Shown: positions 20,239-31,590 of the stretch, piece after piece
Position numbering within the stretch: position 1 is the stretch's first letter
Layout: the number at the start of each line of letters is the position of its first letter
NCBI RefSeq assembly: GCF_002934455.1
Contig: NZ_PTIR01000001.1
Span: 558,001 to 622,000, forward strand
Source: Trinickia symbiotica
GTDB taxonomy: Bacteria; Pseudomonadota; Gammaproteobacteria; Burkholderiales; Burkholderiaceae
Direction of reading: 5' to 3'
DNA length: 64,000 bases
Program-made: the position numbers and the translations under genes
The notes under the pieces: generated by a model
The model's database searches: none
The model's input: only the letters and a program-made list of their open reading frames with translations
Told to the model about the DNA's origin: nothing

Positions 20239-20661
20239 ATGCCGTCCACCCCGAGACGGACAATGACCGCGCTTGCCGCGGCTGCGCTCGTCGGCAGCCA
20301 TGGCGCTCCCTCGGCGAGCCAGCCGGACGAAGCGGATCATGGCGCGCCGAGCGTTGCGCTAGGGCCCCACTGGCATGGCGACATCAGTCAGTTTCGCCAG
20401 CACGACATGCGTCTGTGGCAAAGCGGCCACTGGCGCCACCGCAGGCACGGCGGCCGCCTCGGATGGTGGTGGGTGGTAGGCAGCCTCTGGTACTACTATC
20501 CGGGGGCGGTCTATCCGTACCCGGACCCGTTCGTGCCGCCGCTGGTGGCGCGCCCGCCGGCCGGCGGGCGCTATTGGTACTACTGCCAGTCGGCCGAGCA
20601 ATACTATCCGTACGTCACCACCTGCCCCGCGGGCTGGCGTCCCGTGCCGGCCGCGAACTGA
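20239..20661 (+). CDS. Small secreted protein with WYYC-YYPYV-C module (paralogue)
   Basis: 140-residue predicted exported protein of unknown function. The N-terminus is Ala-rich and could be a signal sequence from MPSTPRRTMTALAAAALVG or from the second Met. The middle is His/Arg/Trp-rich (GHWRHRRHGGRLGWWWVVGSLWYYYPG). The C-terminal module is WYYC, five residues, YYPYV, two residues, Cys, three residues, Trp, two residues, Val-Pro, the same spacing as in the protein at 13913. The pair flank the c-di-GMP cluster. The product resembles many unnamed envelope proteins of Burkholderiaceae, but no function can be assigned. Confidence 0.8.
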   Translation: MPSTPRRTMTALAAAALVGSHGAPSASQPDEADHGAPSVALGPHWHGDISQFRQHDMRLWQSGHWRHRRHGGRLGWWWVVGSLWYYYPGAVYPYPDPFVPPLVARPPAGGRYWYYCQSAEQYYPYVTTCPAGWRPVPAAN

Positions 20662-20677
20662 ACCGGGCTCGCGCCCG

Positions 20678-21454
20678 TCACTGCCGGCCGTTGCGCAGGT
20701 CTCGATACTCGCGCCGCACAATGTCCATCAACTCCGGCACGGATGTCCTCGCCGCCTCGCTCTCGTAAGTGACGCGGCCACGCTGCATGAGCACGATGTG
20801 ATCGGCGATATCGAGCGTCTGCGCGTAGTTGTGCATGATCATGGCGATCGACAGGTCGCCCTTCTGCTTGAGACGGACGATGAGGTCGATGATGAGACCC
20901 GCTTCGCGCGCGCCCATCGCGGCAAGCGGTTCGTCGAGCAGCAAAATGCGCGCGTCGGAGTTGACCGCGCGCGCAACGGCGATCGCCTGCCGTTGACCGC
21001 CCGAAAGCTGCTCGACGGGCAGATCGACGGACGGAACATGCACCCCGATGTCTTCGAGACATTCCGCCGCGCGCTGCCGCATCGCTCGGTTGTTCAAGAG
21101 TCGGAACGGCCCGCGATGGACGATCTCGCGATTGAGAAACATATTGTGATAAATGCTGAGCGAGTTCGCGAGCGCGAGGTCCTGATAGACACACTCGATG
21201 CCGAGCGCGCGCGCATGATCGACCGATCGCAGCATCGTCTCGGCGCCGTTCACGAAGAGCTTGCCGCTCGTTTGCTGATGGAAGCCCGTGAGGATCTTCA
21301 TCAACGTCGACTTGCCCGCGCCGTTGTCGCCCAGGATCCCGAGGATCTCGCCGCGCCGCAAGGTGATGCTCACGCCGTCGAGCGCGGTCACCGCGCCGAA
21401 GCGCTTGACGATATTCTCGACGCGCAGCGCTTCCTCCCCCCCTGCCCCCGACAT
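20678..21454 (-). CDS. Sugar ABC transporter ATPase, single-domain (FrcA-like)
   Basis: ATPase of a CUT2-type sugar importer, but with one nucleotide-binding domain (258 residues) instead of the fused double domain seen at 583-2202. It has Walker A GDNGAGKST at about 42-50, signature LSGGQRQAIAVARAV and Walker B ARILLLDEPLAAMG. The start MSGAGGEEALRVENIVKRFG overlaps the permease stop by one base (TAATG), which fixes it against longer upstream frames. Single-domain ATPases are known in the fructose transporter Frc of rhizobia. The final gene of a binding protein, permease, ATPase operon. Confidence 0.9.
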   Translation of the reverse strand: MSGAGGEEALRVENIVKRFGAVTALDGVSITLRRGEILGILGDNGAGKSTLMKILTGFHQQTSGKLFVNGAETMLRSVDHARALGIECVYQDLALANSLSIYHNMFLNREIVHRGPFRLLNNRAMRQRAAECLEDIGVHVPSVDLPVEQLSGGQRQAIAVARAVNSDARILLLDEPLAAMGAREAGLIIDLIVRLKQKGDLSIAMIMHNYAQTLDIADHIVLMQRGRVTYESEAARTSVPELMDIVRREYRDLRNGRQ

Positions 21455-22455
21455 TACGGCTCTCCCTTGCGCGCGAGGCGCATGAGGTGAATGTTGATGA
21501 TCATCGCGACGACGATGGCCGCGCCGAGGATCATATTGAACGTGAACGCATTGATGCCGACGAGCGTGAAGCCATCGTTCAGAATGCCGAGCACCGCGGC
21601 GCCGATGAACCCGCCGATGATCGTGCCCGAGCCGCCCGCGAGCGGCGTGCCGCCAATCACGGCGGCGGCGACGGCGAGGAACATGATCTGGTTGCCGCCC
21701 GCTTGCGGATCGATCGACGTGATACGAAAGCCTTCGAGTATGCCCGTGAAGCCGGCAAGGACGGCGGCGAGGATGAAGTTGCCGAGCTTGAGCGTGCGGA
21801 TTTGGATGCCCGCTTCGCTGGCGCCCAGCGCGTTCGCTCCCGCCGCGATCGTATGGAGCCCCCAGCGCGTGTGCCGCAGCAAGACGTGCATCGCGGCGGC
21901 GATGACGACCGCCCAGAGGATTTCGCTGTAGCCCCAGGCGCCCATGAACGATGCGAACGCCTCGTTTTCGGGCGGCGTGACGGGCGTGCCTTGCGAAATC
22001 GTCAGCGTGAAGCCATTGACGAAGAAGAGCGTGCCGAGCGTGGTGACGAACGACGGAATCCTCAGATAAACCGTCAGTGCGCCGTTCACGAACCCCACGA
22101 CCGCGGCGGCGAGAATGCCGATCAGCAGCGCCGCCCATGCGGGCGCCCCCGCCTCGTTCGCGAAGTGCATGATGAACGGCGCGAAGGCGAACACCATGCC
22201 CGCCGAGAGATCGATTTCGCCGCCGATCATCAGCATGATCTCGCCACATGCGATGATCGCGGCGGGCGCGATGAACTGCGACAGGTTCGTGAGGCTCGCG
22301 GACGTGAGCAGAAAGTCGTGATTGACGACCTCGAAGTAAGCGCCGAGCAGCAGCGCCACCACGAGGATGCGAAGCTCGGCCGAGCGCGCGACTTTACCCG
22401 CCCGCAGCTTCAGGCGCTCGCCTGCGCTGCGGGAGTCAGCGATGGAAGACATCAC
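21454..22455 (-). CDS. Sugar ABC transporter permease (FrcC/RbsC-like)
   Basis: Inner-membrane permease, 333 residues with eight to ten hydrophobic segments. Family motifs include IACGEIMLMIGGEIDLSAGMVFAF and the late AAVIGGTPLAGGSGTIIGGFIGA, the cytoplasmic-loop region contacting the ATPase. The start overlaps the stop of the binding-protein gene by 4 bp and its own stop overlaps the ATPase start. The three genes form one tightly coupled importer. Confidence 0.92.
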   Translation of the reverse strand: MMSSIADSRSAGERLKLRAGKVARSAELRILVVALLLGAYFEVVNHDFLLTSASLTNLSQFIAPAAIIACGEIMLMIGGEIDLSAGMVFAFAPFIMHFANEAGAPAWAALLIGILAAAVVGFVNGALTVYLRIPSFVTTLGTLFFVNGFTLTISQGTPVTPPENEAFASFMGAWGYSEILWAVVIAAAMHVLLRHTRWGLHTIAAGANALGASEAGIQIRTLKLGNFILAAVLAGFTGILEGFRITSIDPQAGGNQIMFLAVAAAVIGGTPLAGGSGTIIGGFIGAAVLGILNDGFTLVGINAFTFNMILGAAIVVAMIINIHLMRLARKGEP

Positions 22456-23534
22456 GATTTGATCGCCCCACTGTGAGGCACGATCTGCGCCTTGGTGCTC
22501 TTGCCTTCATAGCGCGTCGAAGTGTTGAGGTAGGGCTCGACCGTGTCCTTCGTCACGAACTTGAGGCCCGTGTTGATGTTGGCCGGCCCGACGAGCCCGC
22601 CGGACGCCAGGAACACGAATGCCTCGAGAACAGTATAGAAGCCCTGGACATAAGGCTGCTGGTCGATCGTGAAGTCGAGCACGCCCTCGTGAATGAGCTG
22701 CACGGTGCGCGGCAGCAGATCGAAGCCTCCGCCATGCACACCCTTCGACTTGAGGTTCGATTCCTTCATCACCTCGGCGACGCCCTGGGTGCTGCCGGCA
22801 TCGACGGCGAACATGCCTTTCAGGTCCTGATGCCCGAGGTAAAACGACTTGATCTTCGAGAGCTCCTCGTTGACCGTCGCGCCCGTCGCGATCTGCTGCG
22901 CATCGATGTTCTTGCCCGACTTCTTGATGGCGTCCTTCGCCCCATCGAGACGCGGCTGGATGTTGAGCTGACCCGGTGTGGCAATGAAAAGCGCGACGAG
23001 CCCGCTATCGATCATGCTGGCGATCCGCTCGCCCATCTGGTAGCCGGACAGGTATAGGTCCTGGCCGATATAGGCGAGGCGCGGATTCGATTTGCCTGCG
23101 GGAGCGTCGGCGTTGTAGGCGAAGACCGGAATGCCGGCGTCGAGCGCTTTCTGAATCGGCGCGTTGAAGGCATTCGGGTCGACGATCGGCACGGCGATCG
23201 CATCGGCCTTCGCGGCGACGGCGGAGTTCAGTGCATTCACCATCTCGGAGACGTCCGCGTTGGCCGATCCCGTCCACTGATAGTCCATGCCGAACATCGC
23301 GCAGGCGTCTTGAATGCCGTATTGCGTCGGCACGAAGAACGGATTCGTCGTCACATGGTTGACGAAGACGATTTTCCAACGTTTGTGGGCGGGAAAAGCC
23401 CCGCCCTCGGCCGCCTGGGCCGGCGTCATCGCTCCGCCCAGTAGAGCCAGGGCCGTCGCCAGACCTGCGCCTTGCAACAACCCGCGGCGGGTGCCGCTCA
23501 CCGCTTCTTCCATTTCTTCGCGCTCTTGCGCCAT
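22452..23534 (-). CDS. Periplasmic sugar-binding protein with Tat-type signal
   Basis: Substrate-binding protein of the importer, 360 residues, type-1 periplasmic fold (Peripla_BP_4). The N-terminus contains GTRRGLLQGAGLATALALLGG followed by an AQAAEGG cleavage region. The twin arginine and the weak hydrophobic core fit Tat export, which is unusual for a sugar-binding protein. Characteristic stretches are KIVFVNHVTTNPFFVPTQYG, NALNSAVAAKADAIAVPIVDP and AGIPVFAYNADAP. The likely class is a fructose, ribose or inositol-like sugar; the ligand cannot be read here. First gene of the operon. A duplicated operator-like palindrome lies upstream. Confidence 0.9.
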   Translation of the reverse strand: MAQEREEMEEAVSGTRRGLLQGAGLATALALLGGAMTPAQAAEGGAFPAHKRWKIVFVNHVTTNPFFVPTQYGIQDACAMFGMDYQWTGSANADVSEMVNALNSAVAAKADAIAVPIVDPNAFNAPIQKALDAGIPVFAYNADAPAGKSNPRLAYIGQDLYLSGYQMGERIASMIDSGLVALFIATPGQLNIQPRLDGAKDAIKKSGKNIDAQQIATGATVNEELSKIKSFYLGHQDLKGMFAVDAGSTQGVAEVMKESNLKSKGVHGGGFDLLPRTVQLIHEGVLDFTIDQQPYVQGFYTVLEAFVFLASGGLVGPANINTGLKFVTKDTVEPYLNTSTRYEGKSTKAQIVPHSGAIKS

Positions 23535-23735
23535 GACGGCCTCCTGTTTTTTGTTTCTGGAACGTCACCTCAAATCGAGAAAGAAAGCGCCGGCGGAGAA
23601 CGCGAGCGCTCAGCGTTACAACCGTGCGCCACCGTGAATGCTACGTACGCGCCAGATGGTTCCGCAGCAGGCGGCGGGGCCTGAAAATGCTATCTCAGCC
23701 AAGTATCGTCTAATAATCGATGTATACCCTTAACT

Positions 23736-23820
23736 AGTCCGACTATTTTGCATGCAATCGGCGCGATCCCGCGACGCAACAGAGGAGCATTTACAGAAAG
23801 CATTTATAAATAGTCGGACT
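23736..23820. promoter_or_regulatory. Paired 13-bp inverted sites upstream of the sugar importer
   Basis: AGTCCGACTATTT at 23736-23748 recurs as its exact reverse complement at 23808-23820, 59 bp apart. The cores are also self-palindromic (AGTC-N-GACT). The sites lie in an AT-rich gap between the 3' end of astE and the binding-protein gene. Paired operators of this kind suggest a regulator, possibly with DNA looping. No regulator gene is adjacent. Confidence 0.6.
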
Positions 23821-23824
23821 TCTT

Positions 23825-24913
23825 TCAGCCGTTATCGGACTTTAGCGCAGCGAGGGTCTCCGACGTCGTTTCCACGACGATCAGTCCCGCGCGCAAGCCA
23901 GGCTTGACGGTTGGATTGGGAAAGACGATACGTTCTTCGTCGCGCGATACGACGTAGCGATAGTCCCCGTCGACGGCAAGCTGCGTCCCTTTCGCAAGCG
24001 GCGTGAAATTCGGCACATCGGCGGCGAGGTTCAGTTCGAACGCATCGCTCAACTTCGTAATCTGATCGACGACGGTAAACGCGCGCGGCATCGGCGATTC
24101 GCCGCGGAACGGCGCGCCTGATATCAATGCGCGCACCGCGTCATCGGCTGCGGCGAAACGCGTCAGGTCGTTTTGCCCGAACGGCCGGACCTTGCCGAGC
24201 TCCAACGTGCAAGCCGTTGCGCCGAAAGTCTCGGCCGTGAACTGCGTGTAGGTATTGCCCTTCGCCGTATGCAGCAATACGGCGGCGATTCGTGCCCGGG
24301 CGAGCCAATCGAACATCGCCCGCGAACGGGGCGCTTCCGTGTGCGGCAGCAGCGCGAACTGCTCGAAGACGGAGGCGCGGATGGCCGTATGCATGTCGAT
24401 ATGCCAACGCGCCTGAGCGGGCGGTGCGGCAGCGTCGGGACACGGCCCGAAAAACCGCGCGGCGGCCGCTTCGAGCGCCATCGCGCGCGGCGCCTCGTGA
24501 CTTCCCGGCAAGCAAGTGTGCCGCCCGCAAAAAAGCCGATTCAAATCATCGTCGATATAGCGGCAACCCTCGCGCATCGCGTCGAGATTGCCGAGCACGA
24601 CGAGAAGCCGGCAGGCGAGCGGCAGCGCCCCGGCCGCCAGATCGGCAACGAGCCGCGAAAGGAGCTCGATCGGTGCTGTCTCGTCGCCATGCACACCGGC
24701 CGAAAGCAGCACGCTCGCGGGAACGCACCCCGCGCGTGCCGCCGGATCCGCCGAAGTCGGTTCCAGCTCGAGCAGTCCGCCGCCGCGCCACGTGTACCGT
24801 AGGCCGGCGCGCTCGCCGGCAGCCTCTCCCGCGCCGGGCTGCGCTCCCGACAGCGTGAAGCCGAGAAAATCGGCGAGCATCGGCGGCAGCTTCGATTCAG
24901 CGCTGGAAGTCAT
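23825..24913 (-). CDS. astE: Succinylglutamate desuccinylase
   Basis: Last enzyme of the arginine succinyltransferase pathway; it hydrolyses N-succinylglutamate to succinate and glutamate. The 362-residue zinc enzyme belongs to the AstE/AspA group. The metal-site segment [15 protein letters not shown] supplies His and Glu, and [10 protein letters not shown] supplies the later His. The start [19 protein letters not shown] overlaps the astB stop by 17 bp; a frame 36 bp longer is possible but less likely. Final gene of the ast operon. Confidence 0.94.
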   Translation of the reverse strand: MTSSAESKLPPMLADFLGFTLSGAQPGAGEAAGERAGLRYTWRGGGLLELEPTSADPAARAGCVPASVLLSAGVHGDETAPIELLSRLVADLAAGALPLACRLLVVLGNLDAMREGCRYIDDDLNRLFCGRHTCLPGSHEAPRAMALEAAAARFFGPCPDAAAPPAQARWHIDMHTAIRASVFEQFALLPHTEAPRSRAMFDWLARARIAAVLLHTAKGNTYTQFTAETFGATACTLELGKVRPFGQNDLTRFAAADDAVRALISGAPFRGESPMPRAFTVVDQITKLSDAFELNLAADVPNFTPLAKGTQLAVDGDYRYVVSRDEERIVFPNPTVKPGLRAGLIVVETTSETLAALKSDNG

Positions 24914-26237
24914 AGAGCGATCCCACGCCGAGAATCTGTGTGAGCTCATCGAGCGCCGTCCGCGATTCGACGATCAGCGCCGGATCGGACAAATCGTCGG
25001 GCGCGAGCCGGTCGCGATAGTGCTTGCCGATCCATCCATCGAGACGCGCGAACAGCGCATCGTCGATCCAGACGCCCGGCTTCACCGCCGCTCGTTCCGC
25101 CTCGTCGAGAACGACGCGCAAGCGCAGGCAAGCGGGCCCCCCGCCGTTCTTCATGCTTTCGCGCAATTCGAAGACGAGCACTTCGCCGATCGGCCCGCCA
25201 CCGGCGACGAGGTCGTCGAGATAGTCCGACACGCGCGGGTTCTCACGGCACTCCTGCGGAACGACGAGCACGTCGCGGCCATCGGCCCGCGTCAGGAGCT
25301 GGCTGTTGAAGAGATACGACGAAACGGCGTCGGATACGGTCACGCGCGCGTCGGGCACCTCGATGACATTGAACGTCGCATCCAGCGGCGATAGTTGTGC
25401 GCGCAACCGATAGTAGACGCCCGGCTGATCGACGAACGCGCGTTCGTGGCAAAAAAGCGTCTCGCGATTGCCGACGGCGATCACGTCGTTATGAAACACG
25501 CCCTCGTCGATTACCTCGGGGTTCTGTTGCGCATAGACCGTCGCGTCTTCGCGCAAACGGTGGCGCTGCGCGACGGCGCGGCTCGCCTCGAACGTCTGGC
25601 GCGCCGGATAGCGCCGCGGCTCCGGCCCGCGCCGATATTCGCTGCGGCCGTAGACGAAGAACTCGACGCCGCGCTCGCCGTATTGCGAGCAAAAGCGCGT
25701 ATGGTTGGCCGCCCCCTCGTCGCCGAGCGCGGGCGTACCCGGCAGCGCCTCGTGCACGGCAAAGTGCCGCTCGTCGGCGAAGATCACCGCCAGCGTGCGG
25801 CGCGTCGCTTCGTGCTCGATCGCGCGATGCAGCTTGCTCGTCAGATTGGCCGGCGTGAAATGCACGCGCCCGTCCTCGGTATCGGCCGAAGGGCTCACCG
25901 TCGCGGCGTTGGCCGTCCACATTGCGGACGCGGAGCTCGCCGCGGCAAGGAGCTCGGGCGCCTCTTTGGCCGCGCGCTCGATCACGCGCGCGTCGCTCCC
26001 CGAAAATCCGAGCTCGCGCAAAAGGCGCAGCGACGGCCGCTCCTGCGGCGGCAACACGCCTTGCAAAAAGCCGAGATCGGCAAGCCGCTTCATCTTGCGC
26101 AAACCCTGCTTTGCCGCGGCAAGCGGATTGGCGACCGTCTTCTCGTTCGTTTGTGAGGCGACGTTTCCGAACGACAGTCCCGCGTAGTTGTGCGTCGGCC
26201 CCACGAGCCCGTCGAAATTGGCTTCCCGTGCTTGCAT
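24897..26237 (-). CDS. astB: N-succinylarginine dihydrolase
   Basis: Second enzyme of the pathway: hydrolyses N2-succinylarginine to N2-succinylornithine, two ammonia and CO2. 446 residues, standard length, beginning [20 protein letters not shown], a hallmark of the family. The penicillin/guanidino-modifying fold is supported by FCHERAF and the Cys-containing active-site tail ([13 protein letters not shown]). A GAAGGA ribosome-binding site lies just upstream. It is separated from astD by a 163-bp palindromic element. Confidence 0.95.
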   Translation of the reverse strand: MQAREANFDGLVGPTHNYAGLSFGNVASQTNEKTVANPLAAAKQGLRKMKRLADLGFLQGVLPPQERPSLRLLRELGFSGSDARVIERAAKEAPELLAAASSASAMWTANAATVSPSADTEDGRVHFTPANLTSKLHRAIEHEATRRTLAVIFADERHFAVHEALPGTPALGDEGAANHTRFCSQYGERGVEFFVYGRSEYRRGPEPRRYPARQTFEASRAVAQRHRLREDATVYAQQNPEVIDEGVFHNDVIAVGNRETLFCHERAFVDQPGVYYRLRAQLSPLDATFNVIEVPDARVTVSDAVSSYLFNSQLLTRADGRDVLVVPQECRENPRVSDYLDDLVAGGGPIGEVLVFELRESMKNGGGPACLRLRVVLDEAERAAVKPGVWIDDALFARLDGWIGKHYRDRLAPDDLSDPALIVESRTALDELTQILGVGSLYDFQR

Positions 26238-26265
26238 CGTCGATCCTTCGTCGTTCCGTTTTGTT

Positions 26266-26428
26266 TAGTGCCCTGTCCCGCAAGTTCCTTTGATATGAAA
26301 TCGCCCAGATGGCCGCCCGGACGGCGTCGCTCGTCGTTGCCATAGCTACGGCTATGGCGTCCTCCCTCCTTGCCTGACGACCATCTGGACAATTTCATTT
26401 ATCAAAGAACTTACGGGACAGGGCACTA
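26266..26428. repeat. 163-bp extragenic palindromic element (MITE-like) inside the ast operon
   Basis: The ends TAGTGCCCTGTCCCG and CGGGACAGGGCACTA are exact inverted repeats. The pairing continues inward with few mismatches (AAGTTC/GAACTT, GATATGAAAT/ATTTCATTTATC, CCAGATGG/CCATCTGG). A central perfect hairpin GCCATAGC-TACG-GCTATGGC occupies 26339-26358. The whole element can fold into one long stem-loop. It starts 5 bp after the astD stop codon and ends 28 bp before astB. No ORF is inside. It looks like a non-autonomous mobile or REP-type repeat. Confidence 0.85.
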
Positions 26429-26433
26429 GCTCT

Positions 26434-28957
<2,524 letters not shown>

Positions 28958-28961
<4 letters not shown>

Positions 28962-30202
28962 CGGCGAGCTCCTTGAGCAGCGGATGCGGAACGGGATGAA
29001 CCGCGATCGGAAGCCGGTTCTTCATAGAGATCGGCGTCATCGTCCGCCGCCTCGCCCGGATCGGCCGCGCGCCGATGCAGCGGCACGCAGCGAACCAAAT
29101 CGCCATGCACGACCTCGAGCACGGCACGAGCCGCCGACGCGAGCGTCGCGCCCTCGCTTTCGTCGGCGGGCAGTTCGGCCAACAGGCAGCGAAACTCGCC
29201 TTCGCGGTTGCTGGCGACGAGATATGTCTGCGCGCCGGCCGCAGCCGCGGCTCCGCCCGCCGACTCGGCCGCCGACTCGGGCGTCAGCGGCACGCCGGCG
29301 TTATGCCTCGGCTCCGCCGTCTCGCGCACCATGCGCGTTTCATTGTGCGTCATGCACGCGCTGCGATCGACGTGCGCGGTCAGCACCGGCCCCGCATCGA
29401 AGATGTCGACGAAGCGATCCGGCTCGAAACCTTCCTCGAGGTGAATGTCGTAAGCCAGCAAGCTCTTCGGGTTGGGCTCGCCGAGTACGCGCTGCGCGGC
29501 TTCGGGCAGAAGCGGCACGTAAAGCGGATAAGACGGCATGACCTCTGCAATGAACGTCGCGCTGCGTCCGCCCGAGATCTTCTCGATTTCAGGAAAGTCG
29601 CGGCCGAAGAACCGTCGGCCCACCGCCTCCCAAAACGGTGACACACCCGCGTCGTCGGTCACGCCCAGCAGCAGCGAAAACACCTCCGATGTAAAGCGCC
29701 GGCGATTCGCGGCGACGTACATCATTCGTGCGCGCGAGAGCAGATGTGCCGCCGCGGCGGCAGCTTGCGGGAGGAGCGTTTCCGCTCGCGCGTGACCGCC
29801 GTCCAGCACCGACGGGTCGAGATAGAAACCGGCAAGCCGGCTCTTGCCCGTCAGCTCGTGCGACATCGTGAGCGCATGAACCTTGCGGCTCACATGGAGC
29901 TCTCGCGACGCATGGATCAACGCGTCGTTGCGAAAGGCGTAAAACGGCGCCGCGTAGCCGGCCGAGGCGACGATGCTCGACGTGCCGAGCAGTTCACCCG
30001 TCCCGCTGTCTTCGAGCACGAAGAGATAGAACTCCTCGCCCGGGAAGTCCACGTCGGCGCGAAACGAATCCTCGGAGAGCGCCACACGCGCTTCCAGTGC
30101 CTGCCGATCGTGCGGCAGCGAATGCAGCACGGGCCGCGCCGCGCGGGCCATTTTCTCGAGCGCGTCGAGGTCGGAGAGTCTTCCGGGGCGTACGAAAAGC
30201 AT
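28958..30202 (-). CDS. aruF: Arginine N-succinyltransferase, alpha subunit, with extended C-terminus
   Basis: Partner of AruG, 414 residues from MLFVRPGRLSDLDALEKMARA; the reading frame runs much further upstream but that part shadows astC. Motifs parallel the beta subunit: DALIHASRELHVSRKVHALTMSHELTG, SPFWEAVGRRFFGRDF and FDAGPVLTAHVDRSACMTHNETR. Members are usually about 340 residues. Here an Ala/Ser/Glu/Gly-rich linker (about residues 312-335) and a charged tail of about 35 residues add the extra length. A short tandem DNA repeat (GCCGACTCGG twice near 29268-29289) encodes part of the linker, which suggests recent slippage. Confidence 0.93.
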
Positions 30203-30231
30203 CGTCGTTCCAGTCTCGGTGGCGTGCCCGG

Positions 30232-31494
30232 TCAACGCGCCGCGACGTTCGTCGCGCTCGCGGCTTGGCTTGCTTCGGCGCTCGCGCCGGCAACCTGCTC
30301 GATCGCCTTCTCGAGCCGTCGGAGCCCCTCGTCGAGGTCGGCGTCGGCAATGATGAGCGACGGGGCAAAGCGCAGAACGTTCGGCCCCGCGATCAGCAGC
30401 ATCAGGCCGTGCTCGGCCGCCGCGTTGACGAAATCCTTCGCGCGGCCTTCGTAGGCGGTAGTCAGCTCCGCGCCGATCAAGAGGCCCTTGCCGCGAATCT
30501 CCTTGAAGAGACCGAAGCGCTTGCCGAGCGCATCGAGCCGCGAGATCAGCGTTGCACCGCGCCGCTTGACGCCTTCGAGCAGCGCCGGGTCGCTGACGAG
30601 CTCGACGACTTTGTCCGCGATCGCGGCGCCGAGCGGGTTGCCGCCGTATGTCGTGCCGTGCACGCCGACCTTGAAATGCGCGGCGAGCTCCTTCGTGGTC
30701 AGCATCGCGCCGATCGGAAAGCCGTTGCCGAGCGCCTTGGCCGTCGTCAGGATGTCCGGCGTCACGCCTGTGTCCATATAGGCATAGAAATGCCCCGTGC
30801 GGCCGACACCGGTCTGCACTTCGTCGAAAATCAGCACCGCGCCATGCGCGTCGCAAGCCTCGCGCAGCGCACGCAAGAACGCCGGATCGGCCGGGATCAC
30901 GCCGCCCTCGCCCTGAATCGGCTCGACGATGACGGCGCACGTCTGCGGGCCGATGGCCTCACGCGCCGCCGCAATGTCGTTGTAAGGCAGATGGCGGATG
31001 CCGGGCGGCACCGGGCCGAACCCTTCCGCGTACTTCGGCTGGCCGCCGACGCTGACCGTGAAGAGCGTGCGCCCGTGAAACGACTGCGCGAACGAGACGA
31101 TTTCGAACTTCTCGGCACCATGCCGCTCGACGGCCACGCGCCGTGCGAGCTTCAGCGCCGCCTCGTTCGCCTCGGCGCCCGAATTGGCGAAAAACGCCCG
31201 TTCGGCGAACGTCAGCGCCTCGAGGCGCTTCGCGAGGCGCAACACCGGCTCGTTCGTATAGGCGTTGCTGACGTGCCAGAGCCTTTCGCCCTGCTCGCGC
31301 AACACGCGCACGAGCTCGGGGTGCGCGTGGCCCAGCGCCGTCACCGCGATGCCGCCCGTGAAGTCGACATAGTCGCGCCCTTGTGAATCCCATACGCGCG
31401 AACCTTGGCCGCGCACGGGAATGAAAGGCGCGGGCGAGAACACGGGCACCATGACGTCGTCGAACGTCCGGCGGTCCACAGCGAATTCGTTCAT
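30232..31494 (-). CDS. astC: Succinylornithine transaminase
   Basis: PLP-dependent class-III aminotransferase, third step: N-succinylornithine plus 2-oxoglutarate to N-succinylglutamate semialdehyde plus glutamate. 420 residues. The start [29 protein letters not shown], the aldehyde-site [19 protein letters not shown] and the PLP lysine in [19 protein letters not shown] are clear. The protein may also accept acetylornithine, as AstC/ArgD enzymes often do. It is the first enzyme gene of the ast operon, 96 bp after argR, a gap able to hold an ArgR-controlled promoter. Confidence 0.95.
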   Translation of the reverse strand: MNEFAVDRRTFDDVMVPVFSPAPFIPVRGQGSRVWDSQGRDYVDFTGGIAVTALGHAHPELVRVLREQGERLWHVSNAYTNEPVLRLAKRLEALTFAERAFFANSGAEANEAALKLARRVAVERHGAEKFEIVSFAQSFHGRTLFTVSVGGQPKYAEGFGPVPPGIRHLPYNDIAAAREAIGPQTCAVIVEPIQGEGGVIPADPAFLRALREACDAHGAVLIFDEVQTGVGRTGHFYAYMDTGVTPDILTTAKALGNGFPIGAMLTTKELAAHFKVGVHGTTYGGNPLGAAIADKVVELVSDPALLEGVKRRGATLISRLDALGKRFGLFKEIRGKGLLIGAELTTAYEGRAKDFVNAAAEHGLMLLIAGPNVLRFAPSLIIADADLDEGLRRLEKAIEQVAGASAEASQAASATNVAAR

Positions 31495-31590
31495 GGCAGA
31501 TTCCTCGTTGAGGTAATGGCGATAGTTTAGAAAACGTTCGCGGCTCCGTCTTGCTCATGCGCGACGCGATTTATCGGGGTTCGCCGCACC

